Shown piece after piece: positions 35,494 through 45,510 of a stretch of 64,000 bases of DNA (position 1 is its first letter; every line of letters starts with the position of its first letter). The translations under genes and the position numbers were made by a program. This DNA comes from Boswellia sacra (taxonomy: Eukaryota > Streptophyta > Magnoliopsida > Sapindales > Burseraceae), in contig SNVD02001362.1 of the NCBI GenBank assembly GCA_013180625.2, forward strand, positions 988,501 through 1,052,500, read 5' to 3'. The notes below the pieces were generated by a model. That model was not told the DNA's origin, made no database searches, and was given only the letters and a program-made list of their open reading frames with translations.

Positions 35494-36283
35494 CTGCAAC
35501 ATAAGAGATTATGTCAATCTCTTATAATAGATAGTCAGCAAATGATTATGCCAAAATTGCCCTGTTTCCTCGACCGTCTCTAGTCTTTGCTGTCCTCAGA
35601 ATACAACATTTCTCTGACAAATACCAGCCTTGGTCCAGCCCATTTTATCTTGCATGCAACCCTGCGGCATAAGCTGTCCAAAAGCATATTCATTTCTCCA
35701 CTTTATTTCAAAATTTATTTCAAAAGTCTAATACTAAGAATTTATAGTTGTAGGAAGCATACAGATAAATTGATTCTAAAAAGGAACGAAGAAGCAAAGG
35801 CAATCATAAGTCTCCTACTACAAATTTGAAATCAAATTTGCTCATGTTCCATGTCAGGGGATGGCAATAACATCAATACCAAAAACAATATGTAATAATG
35901 TAAATATGGTGAAGACATTTCTTATTTCATGCATGAATTATTGAAGAAACCATAACATGTTGGTGCCTAATACTGAACAAGGTTTCTGCTTTAAATCGGC
36001 TGCATAATAATAATTAAAAAAAAAGAATGAACAAAAGTCACATAGAACCAGATTTTGGAAAAAAAAAAGAATTTAATCATGAACCCAACACACCAAACAT
36101 AGCATGTGATTTTGAGCAATATTTTGAAGTATGTTGTTCATAGCTTACCCACTTAACATTTATTGAGCATAGAGATGTTTTAATAATTGGCAATCATCTG
36201 AAAAAAGGAAAAATAAAAATTAAAAGTAAGAGCGAGAAGGAGAAGGAGAAGTTACCCAGTCGTTATTGCAGCTGGATGACAAT

Positions 36284-36814
36284 TCAAGAGCTTCCTCCTC
36301 TCACATATTTGCCATTAAATTTTATGTTGGGAATGTGAGATATCTTGGGACAGTCCTCTCCTTTCTCTTTCTTGAAAAGCTTTTCTAGAATAGAGCAATC
36401 TCTAATGGACAATTCCTCCAATGTCGGTCTTCGAAGAATGAGCTCTGGCAGTGCCCTTAATTTGTCGCAGACTGAGATGGACAAGGAATGAAGAAATGGC
36501 AAGATTGTAACATCTTCGTCTCCCATCATGATAATATCCCAATTTTTCCAATTTTCCAAACCGTAAAATTGAAGAGCTTTTAATTTGGGGAAGACAATAA
36601 CAGATGTGTCACCACTTTCTATTCCCAAAAATGCATTACTCACTCTTTCCACTCTATATATGGACCGTATCTCAAGTGATTCAAGGGATGATGATTTTCC
36701 CAACGGAGGCAAACAATCACAATCAATGCACTCAAGTATTAACTTCCTTAAATTGGGAAAAATAGTGCCATAAAATAATGTAAACAGAGAACCCTTCAAG
36801 TGACAACGATCCAT
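36284..36814 (-). pseudogene. Leucine-rich-repeat C-terminus of a CC-NBS-LRR resistance protein, captured by a CACTA element
   Basis: 176 residues from an ATG (36814) to a stop at 36284. It matches the last repeats of plant coiled-coil NBS-LRR immune receptors: FPNLRKLILE...LPPLGKSSSLESLEI, FPKLKALQFYGLENWKNW, LPFLHSLSI...LRALPE, LEELSIRDCSILEK. It closes with the typical GEDCPKISHIPNIKF tail. No CC, NB-ARC (P-loop, kinase-2, GLPL, MHD) or earlier repeats are present here, so it cannot act as a receptor alone. It lies inside the CACTA element, downstream of a TATA-led leader on the same strand (37420 to 37166), so a chimeric transcript is possible. The frame has no stop, consistent with recent capture or selection; I cannot tell which. 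Confidence 0.85.
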
Positions 36815-37165
36815 CACTGAACCCACCAACCCGACTAACCTGACTCACCAACTCGCCGTCCTCTCGCCCTACCACAACACCCTCTTGCATGTCCGTGGAG
36901 TCCTGGCTCTATACTGGGATCACGTCAAGCTCCTCGTGCACCACTGAGTACAGCACCCAGTTGCTGCTCTTTGTCTGTTTGTTTCTCAAGAAAGTGGGGC
37001 TCTGCGAAACTTTCGAGGGGAGGATATTGTGGGTTGGGACTGGTTTTGAATTGGGTTTTTTCAGGTTGGAAAGAGAGAAGAAGGTACAAAATCAAAATTC
37101 ATATATGCATGGGTCAGATTTAGAAGATATGGAAGAAACTCGTGAATAAATTCATATATATGCAC

Positions 37166-37420
37166 CTGGAGAACTCAGACGAAAATCCCGAGTAGATTCC
37201 CTCTTGATTACAACAAAACTCGTTTGATGAAGATGAAATGGTGTTGAAAATCTGTAGCCAAGGCAATGAAAAGGCGAAGATGTGATGATTAATCGAGAAA
37301 GATAGTGCGATTCTGACGAGAGATCAAGAGGCGATGCAAAGAGAGAGTGCAAGAGGCGCTTGAAACTTTCGATCGTGAGAGACAAATTAGGTCTTAGGTT
37401 TCTTTATCTTTTCTTTTATA
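37166..37420 (-). promoter_or_regulatory. Promoter and leader near the right end of the CACTA element
   Basis: TATAAAAG on the minus strand (37420-37413) is followed by a CT-rich leader that ends at a candidate donor CCAG/GTGCAT (donor GT at 37165-37164). The direction is toward the NBS-LRR fragment. Such a unit near one end is where CACTA elements start their transposase transcript. Inferred from words alone. Confidence 0.4.
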
Positions 37421-38040
37421 GTTGATAAATATGTGTCAAACTTAAAAATTGTGTCACGACAATTTAACCCGCCTTTTTAATAAAATGACATATATGGGTT
37501 TGACTGAGCATAGAAGTTTAATTACATGTCATTTTTTTAAGAAGCGCCATAAAATTTGTGACACAAAAGCTAAGTTTTCTTGTAGTGATCATAAATGTAT
37601 ATTTTACAATTTCAGAGAAAGTGCAAAAGCATGATATTTACAATTTTTTTCATAGCAATTTGATTCAAGAATTTCTTAAAGTATTTGGAAATGCTCTTTT
37701 AGATGTTTATCATGGGTTTCAAAGAATTCAAATATTTTTAGCTTTAGCTTGCATAAATTCCTCAAAGTTTGATAAAATTGCATAAAAAACAAAGGTTTAG
37801 CATATAAAGCAATTATGAAAAGAAAATTAGTTTTAGCAAAAATAAGAAAATTTAGTTATATTATACTAAGCTAGTACCCAGCTTACTTAGACAGTGAGAC
37901 AACAGATTCAGATAAATAGTTATACAAATAGAGGCCTTGGGGGCCTGCTTAGACATAAATAGAGGCTTTAGGCCGTGTGATCTGGGTGCTTTAGCCCTTT
38001 AGGGGTAGCTGTGCATTTGCATATCACTAGTTTAGTAGGT

Positions 38041-38210
38041 CTGTGGGACGTTAGATCTCGTCAGGTATAGATAGTTCTACCTGTGTGACGTTAGATCTCA
38101 CCAAATATGAGGAGATACAGATAACTCTGCCTGCGTAATGTAAATCTCACCAGGTATGAGGAGACTCAAATAACTCTACTTGTACAGTGTTAGATCTCGT
38201 CGAGTATAAT
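38041..38210. repeat. Four imperfect ~45-bp tandem repeats
   Basis: Units share CTGTG-GACGTTAGATCTC, AGGTAT and AACTCT- or AGTTCT-type words. They lie in the old LTR-like region; tandem repeats of this kind are frequent in long Gypsy LTRs. Confidence 0.8.
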
Positions 38211-38598
38211 CAGACAGCTTCAGGGGTACTTGTTTAGTATAATCAAAAGTGTTTTAAATATGTATATATCAGTTAGCTTGAGAAAAGAAGCATTAATTAC
38301 AAAAGTTATTTCAAAGAAAATTTTTAAGGAAATTATATTTTATATAAACTTGAGCTGATTTTAGAAATAATATCATCAGCTTTATTTTATGAGATTGACA
38401 AAAGATGCATTTTTTTTATTGTTTTTAAAAGTATAGAATCTAGCTACTGTTTTTGAAGATTTTTAATCAAAAGTTTATTTATTTAAAATTCTATAAAAAA
38501 CTTGATGATACTTTCAACGATAGATGTGACACTCGAAATTTTTAAGTAAGTTTAACTTACAATTATATTGTAAAATGTGTATTACTAGCATTATGAAT

Positions 38599-38642
<44 letters not shown>
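38599..38642. repeat. (TG)n(TA)n microsatellite
   Basis: 11 TG units followed by 11 TA units just inside the solo LTR. Confidence 0.95.
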
Positions 38643-38643
<1 letters not shown>

Positions 38644-40831
38644 GGAGTGAGATGCAATTAAATGAGATGGAAGGGCTAATTAGTACGGCTTGAAAGCTTA
38701 AAGGGTTAGGCTGAAATTTTGCATATTTGGATAAGTATAAAAGAGAGAAATCTAGAGAAATGTATTCATTTTGATCCTATCCCTGCAACTAGCCCTCATC
38801 TCTTTCTCCTCCATTGTTGCCAACAAATTAAGCAAGAGGAAGAACTCTAGAGACAAACTAGAGGTAGAAATCAACTTCTCCTCCCATTTCCTTGCATGGT
38901 TCCATTATTTTTACAGAAAATTAATGTGATATGTTATAAATTATGGAATAATTGTGTTATGTGCGTTCTGAAATTTGTGTGAAAACATGATATTATATGT
39001 GTTATGGTATATTGAAAGGAGAAGGGATGATATTTGGGAAGTTAGAAAACATGATTGAGTGAAATTCCTGCAGAGCCTCTTTGCTGAACAGGGGTTAGTC
39101 CGAAAATTCTCATAAATTCCATGGTTGTTTGCTTTGAAATTTTTATATGATAAACTAGACACCTCAAGGATTTTATAGAATTTTGAAACACTTATAAACT
39201 CATAGTGTGTGAATTGTAATGAATTTTTGAAATTCTGGTTTGAAATTGTGAATCCCCTGTTTAAAACATGGCAGGTAGAATGAACTCGATTTGAGGGGGC
39301 AACTATTTGTAAAAATTTCTTGATTTTTAATACGCAAACCTTGGGTATGTTTTTTGTTAGACTGTAAATTTTCATGGTTTTTGGAGTTGTGTATGAATTG
39401 TTATAATTTTTTAAATCTGGACTTAAAGAACTGTGAATGTTAAGTTCCAGACCAGAGTATGTAAAATAAATTCCGTCTGACTACCTTAAACGCCTTACAA
39501 AATCATGATTTTTGGTGGAATGACTCTTATATGTGTCTAGTTTTAAAGTGAAAAGTTTAATAGAGATTAGATTATTGTAGAATTTTATAAAATTCTTCAA
39601 AGTTTCACTGTTCAGTTGAGAGGTCTGCAGATAGATTTGCTATGTGAATGAAATTAAGGATTTTCAAGGGGGATATGACCTTATTTTGACTCAATAAAAT
39701 TCATGGACTATAATATGTATGTCTATTTGAGTTCCATGAAGTTTGGTGATGATTGGAAATGAATAACCTCTTATTATAATAATCCAACCAATATGTGTGT
39801 GTGATAGAGTTTAGTAAATGATGTTATTGGTTGGTTGAATTGTTGTTAACCTATGAGGGATTTAATGACTTCTAAATGAACACTAATCAGTGTGTCATGA
39901 CTATGGCAATGGTTACTAGAGAGGAAGGAGAAGAAGAAAAGATGAACTTTAAACAACTGCTTATCAAGAAATACATGAAAACAAAATTAAGAGGCGAGGC
40001 TAACAAGGTAAGTAGCTAGACCCTTCTGAGGACATAATAGATGTTAACTTTTAATGAAATGTGTTTAATGATTGTGTTTGTGTATATATGTGAAATGTGT
40101 TGATGGAAAGTGGATGGGGCCATGAATACATGGACTTGATATAGGAAATGATTTTATTGGGGTTTATAATGATTTATGAAATGTGTGATTTCACACACTT
40201 TGATGTGTATGTGATTGATATGTGGGTGTAACTTCTATGTGTGTGAGATATAGAAATGTGAACATGCCCTCATATATGTGAATTTTTTTATAATATGGCT
40301 TGAATAATATTGCAAATGAAACGATATATTTGAAACATACATCGAGGAGTAATGGGAGGTGTTGGCACGAATAAAGATGTCATTGGGTTCTATATGTGTA
40401 GAAATTATGCCAATGTGTGGATTGTGCACACCCATAACCGTATATGAGATATGTAGGCTTATTGTATTTGTGAATGTATATGTGATTAATGAGAAGCCTA
40501 CGTAGAACCTCAATTATGAAAGTGAACTGCAACACTGTGATGTGCGAAGGCAAGCATCATTGTGTGATGTATTATGAATTTGAAATTACATGCCAAGCCC
40601 ATAGAATATATTGAATGTTGAATGTGAAATGTGATACCGTTAAATGCTAGCATTATGGTGAATGAATTGTGATAAGTTGTGATTATGTTAGAAGCTTGAT
40701 ATAGAGCTTCATTTATGTGACTGAAATATGATATGTGGTATGTGAGTGAAAGCTTCATATAGAGCTTCACTTATGTGATTGAATGTGAAAATTGAAATGT
40801 GAGTAGCATGCCACAACTTAGGATATTTGGC

Positions 40832-41107
40832 TCTCATAGCTTGAGAGGAGGTATGGACTATATGTTTTCCCTACATGGGATTCGGTAACATGGGCCTGGT
40901 ATCACCCGGATTGTCAGATTAGCCTCGTGCTATTTCAGGTGTAGGCAATTGAATGGATCCATACTGTCCTATACTCCTATGGCTTGAGGGGAGGTCTGGA
41001 CCATGTGCTTCTATAGATGAGATTCGGTAGCATGGGCCCAGTATCACTCGAATTGTCGACTAGCCTTAAGCTGTTTCATGGGTAGGCCTCTGAATGTATC
41101 TGTACTG
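40832..41107. repeat. Two ~135-bp tandem repeats in the solo LTR
   Basis: Units 40832-40966 and about 40972-41107 share GCTTGAG-GGAGGT, GATTCGGTA-CATGGGCC, AGTATCAC-CG-ATTGTC and TAGGC in order, ending in a TACTG. Confidence 0.8.
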
Positions 41108-43399
41108 TTACATGTGGCAGGATAGAGTCCAGTAGGACTATATGATTGTCGCCTTTAGGGTGATGGCAGATTCGTACAATGTGAGAATGTGATAAATGCT
41201 CACTGCGACGATGCCTTGCCTACGGAAGCCGCCAATAGGTGACAAAGTGATTAGGGCCTATATATGGGAACTGACTATGAAACGAAAAGTCCTACCTTGA
41301 TTATAGAGCACTATTCCTAAGTATCTGTGACTGTACTGTGGAAGCTTCCGAAATTATGTGAAATGGACATTCATATAAACAATGTAGCTAGCTTGTGAAA
41401 ACTTATGTATGAATGATTTATGTGTTTATGGGAGCACATAAAGATGTGTTAGACTTGTAAAAAGTTTATTTGTAAATGAGAAATGTATATAAATGGGTGT
41501 TTGTATAGATAAATGTGATGAGCTTTGACATAGAAAAGCCATATTTGATTACCCATAGACAAGTACTTATAGAATTACAAATGTTATGGGATAAGTGAGT
41601 AATTGGTCTAGGAAATTGGCCAATGATGCAAGGTTGGCGCATAAGCACCATTAAATTGTGCAGGAGCATATCTTTAACCGACCTAAACAGGTATAGACAG
41701 AGAAATGGTATCGTTGTGCCATACTTTCCGTGCTGGAGCGCCGATTGCACCGACTCAAGTAAGAGAGAGAACAGAGAGTTGGCGCATGCGTGCCTCTCCC
41801 TTGGTGCAGGAGCACAGAACTGAAATTTACAACGGATTGGAAATTAGAAACTTGGCGTCGCCGTGCCAGTTTCCTCGTGTAGGGGCACGATCCTTGCACA
41901 GTGAAATCAATTTTCTGACTTTCTTAGTAGGGCACGGGTGGCTTATATACCAAGAAATGAACAGTAATCAGTGATTTATGGAATAAGTATTGAATAGTAG
42001 TCATATTCTGAAATGGTTATCGCTGTTAATTATTTTATTTTGAGTGTTACGCCAATTTTTTTATAATTCTAGCTGCTTACTGAGTTTCATACTCACTAGT
42101 CTGTTGTGTATCTCAGGTATTCGATCAGTTAAAGATTAAGGGAGGATTTCGGCATAGCGACGACTGTGTTTCCTTGGCAAGCTCTTAACCGCTGCAGTAT
42201 TAATATATTGGATACGGGATGTGACAATAGATTTTCTTAAGTATAAATATGAGATGAAATTTTCTAGTCAACAATGCATTATATCATTTTACAATGAGGA
42301 AATCGTATAATTTATGACTAGTTTAGAAAACAGAGTCAATAAGTGTTTGAGTATATGAATTATAGATGTTTGGTAAATAATCTTTTTGATAAGCTAGAAA
42401 AGAAAATATGTAGTTTTTACAATGAGAAGAATGTGATTTAAAAGTTTTATATTGTTTGATTTTTTGCATTTATTTATATGTTTATTTTATAGAAAAGATT
42501 GATGTACAGTGATACATTTTATGCTAAATACAGGATTAGATAAGTGTTTTAAGTAAAGTACGTGTACGATTTGCTTATATGATTTACGAATATTATGTTA
42601 TTTTGGTAAGTAAGTTAAGGATTTCTATGAAGTATTTTCTTTACAATGCCTTAAGAAGTTATATAGTTGTTTTATAAGAAAGAAGTTTATAAATAAAGTT
42701 TTAAAGGAAATAGTTGTTTATATGTTTTTCAGTAAAAGAAAAAGAATATTAATTTCTTTGAAAGTGATTAAATGTTGCAATACTTTAAAAGAAAGTTTTA
42801 TTTAAGAAATGAGTTTTGTAAAATAAAGGAATAAGAAACTTTATTTTGTAGAATTATATCCACTCACTGAGTCTCCAACTCATTCTTTTCCTATTATTTT
42901 CCCACTAGGTACCACAGGTTTGATGTTAAACTATCTTTGATGTTAAGGAAAGTTACACGATGTATAACTAGAGTTCATGCTATAAAAGCATTTCATTTAT
43001 TTTTTTATCTTTGTATAAATTTCTAAATTTTTAAGCATGTTAAGCTTGAGTTTTATTTATAGTTGAGATGTTATGGTTGTTGAGGACAAGTGTCCTAGAA
43101 GAAGTTGAGTTGAGAAAATATTTTTAGAAGTTGTAAAAAATTTTGTTTATCTTGGCAAGAGGTTTTGTCCAAAATAGATGGAAAACTCGGCTAATTTTCA
43201 TTAAAAGTTTTCATAGTATTTTTAGATATTTTATATAAAAGACATAAACTAGAAATGACCTTTTTTTTTTATAAATGTTTTTATCGATGTAACGGAAGCG
43301 TAATAGTTAGTTATTTGAAAAGTTATTGTTTTGGTAAATAGTTTTAGGCACGACTCACTTGTGAAGTTAGTTGCAAGTCGTGTCAGTTTTAGTGCACTA

Positions 43400-44008
43400 A
43401 GTTTTTTTTTTTTTTAAATCGTGTTTGTGATCTCCAAAAATTTTTTACAAGCACGGATGCAAGTTGGTTTAAAGCAGTTTATTTAACGAGAGGAACCTGA
43501 GTTGAGTTCGACTCTTCTTTTTTTTTTTTTTAATCTATTAACTCAATGACCTTGTTTCATTTCTGCATGAGTCGGTTTTTATTCTCTCAGTCGTAGGGTG
43601 GTTCCAGTGACAAATTATTTTATAATATCAGGATAAACTAATCATTTCAGCCAATTGTTATATATTCATATCAAGGATAAACCGTCATTTCAGCCATCAC
43701 AGCTGATTTCTTAACAAACATATAATGCAACAGGGGGTTTTGTAATCATTGATGAAACTTTCCGGGGTTTCCGAAAATCGCCTTACCACGAGGGGCTCCA
43801 TAATTTTTTTCCTTTTTTTTAAAAGAAAAATTGATTAATAAAAAAAAATAATTTTTGAGTTTCAATTTACTAATTATTTCTTAATAATAATTTTAGTTAT
43901 GAGTTATTAACTACTCTCCTTGCTGGTAAAAAGATAAATGCTATTTGCATTATAGAAGTTAAAAGGGTTTCATTCGATTCCAAACCCAAAAACAGTTTAC
44001 TTATCTAC
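43400..44008. other. Intergenic, no gene
   Basis: Low-complexity T runs and AT-rich DNA. A short pair of GGATAAAC...TCATTTCAGCCA words occurs at about 43632 and 43675. Nothing else. Confidence 0.4.
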
Positions 44009-44016
44009 GTCGTAAG

Positions 44017-44535
44017 TAGAGGTGGGATTCGTATCGTGTCGTGTCGTGTCGACCCATTTAATTATTCGTATCAAAATATGAAACCCAAACCCGACACGGT
44101 TATTAAACGTATTACCTACGTATTGTAATCGTGTCATATTTAATTCACATAATTTACTTAATTGTTTAATCTAGTTATGCATAATATATTATATTCTATA
44201 TATTTAAATTAATTAAAATTATTTTTAGAATATAAATAATTGTTAGTATCAAATATTATTTAAATCATCATAATTTATTATTTTATAAATTAATTTATTT
44301 TATAGTATAAAAATTTTAGTTTTATAATATATATGTTGTAAGTAGGTAATAATTTATATTATTAAATGAACATACATATTAAGGATAGACAAAATATATT
44401 TAACTATTCGTGTCATTAAACGGGTTGGCGTGTTGAACACCTTCAACCCGAACCCGACTCATTTATTAATCGTGTAGCGTATTCGTGTCGTGTTCGTGTC
44501 GTGTTCGCGTGTCGTGTCACAAAGTCCCACCCCTA
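44017..44535. mobile_element. hAT-type MITE
   Basis: 519 bp with an 8-bp target duplication GTCGTAAG (44009-44016 and 44536-44543), the size typical of hAT elements. Ends TAGAGGTGGGA and, read from the right, TAGGGGTGGGA. Just inside both ends are runs of the CGTGT/ACACG words (TCGTGTCGTGTCG on the left, GTGTCGTGTTCG on the right). No coding sequence. Confidence 0.9.
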
Positions 44536-44599
44536 GTCGTAAGGCGTGATAAACTTCTTAAATATAGTAACAAAAAAATAATATTATTGGATCGCAGTA

Positions 44600-44628
<29 letters not shown>
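44600..44628. repeat. (AT)n microsatellite
   Basis: About 14 AT units. Confidence 0.9.
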
Positions 44629-44630
<2 letters not shown>

Positions 44631-45195
44631 AGATTTCATTAAAATGTTGGCAAATTCTTGAAAATTAAATGAAAAAAAAATTGCAATCATTTTTGTTGCA
44701 TAAATGAATAAAGAGAATAATAAGAAATTAATTGTTTTATAGGAGTTAAATAACATTTAAAGAGAAGGTTGGTTTGGATTGAAAATTTTCACAGTAGAAC
44801 GATCATCACACTCTTTTTTTCAATGAGAAAAACATCATAGACCTTTGGTTTGTTAAGCAACATGTGTGCCCAATAGTTACGGTTTAAGTATGGATATGAT
44901 AGCCGTTTTCAGTTTTGAAGGGAAATACGTTTCAACTAATAAGGCTAACTAAAAAGTTTCTGTTAATTCTGATAGTTTAAAAAGAAAGAATAATACGGCA
45001 GACAGCTCGCGAGCATCTCGAGTGCGGATACAATAAGTCGTCATTTCTCTACCCCTTCAATTTTCGATCATTCTGACTCCGGACTCCTTTGTTAATACTA
45101 AAAACATGCAGAATCTCAATAAACATTGCATAGAGAGCCATTAAATTAATACACATACACTCGGAAAATGTCTCCGAAGTTGAATCAAACAAGAA

Positions 45196-45510
45196 AAGAT
45201 ACCATTGGGAGAGGGATGAACAAAACAGAAGTAAACATGATAAACAGTAAACGCACAAACCGGTAAAAGCATTCCATTAATTTTCATCCGCAGAGGTGCA
45301 CTAACAGTGTGGGCATAATTGCCAAAAATACAATATCAATAAAAACAAAGGAAAAGAGAAATCAATTGCCTTAAAGGGCACATATATTATGCCCACTAAA
45401 ATTTATCATGAGCCGGTTATTCAAATAACAAGACAAGACAGGAATTTTCTTTTCTTTGTGTAAAAATCAATAACTTTGGGAGGATCACATCCCATCTCGT
45501 GATGAACTGC
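45196..45510 (-). other. 3' flank and probable 3' UTR of METE copy 2
   Basis: Aligns with 1-367, starting AAAGATACCA and GGATGAACAAAA, at visibly lower identity than the exons and introns between them. It carries one copy of the unit that is duplicated at 206-342. Confidence 0.7.

Larger units (their letters stand above)
32605..37587. mobile_element. CACTA (En/Spm-type) transposon carrying captured gene sequence
   Basis: Ends CACTACAACAAAA and, read from the right, CACTACAAGAAAA. The first 28 bases of the two ends align without gaps, with CTTTTGTGTC shared at positions 19-28. The 3-bp target duplication ATC flanks it (32602-32604 and 37588-37590). Both subterminal regions are full of GTGTC/GACAC words and hairpins, the expected transposase-binding architecture. 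No transposase was recognised. The interior holds a resistance-gene fragment instead, so it is a non-autonomous, gene-carrying element. Confidence 0.92.
38525..42226. mobile_element. 3.7-kb solo LTR of a long-LTR Gypsy element
   Basis: Starts TGTGACACTCGAAATTT and ends CGGGATGTGACA (TG...CA). It is flanked by the perfect 5-bp target duplication ATAGA (38520-38524 and 42227-42231). No gag-pol, primer site or second LTR lies between. LTRs of 2-4 kb beginning TGTGACAC and with a TACTGAGTTTCATACTCACT-type stretch near the end (about 42078) recall the Del/Tekay chromovirus group. A solo LTR forms by recombination between the two LTRs of one element. Confidence 0.82.
30835..43400. mobile_element. 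Old LTR-like region, host of nested insertions (borders uncertain)
   Basis: The segment starts TGTAATGCCC, a usual start for long Gypsy LTRs. Once the CACTA element and the solo LTR are removed, the remaining pieces (30835-32604, 37588-38524, 42227 to about 43400) read as one AT-rich non-coding sequence. It contains four tandem repeats (38041-38210) and a CACTCACTGAGT...CAGGT-type word near 42850, like that in the nested solo LTR at about 42085. No terminal CA, target duplication or second LTR was found, so the end is a guess. Confidence 0.35.

Noticed and set aside
37152..37385. Protein-coding exon in the CACTA leader
   Set aside because: The frame starts at TTG rather than ATG and has no recognisable similarity; treated as an untranslated leader.
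38941..39375. 144-codon minus-strand frame in the solo LTR
   Set aside because: No domain; it sits in non-coding LTR sequence.
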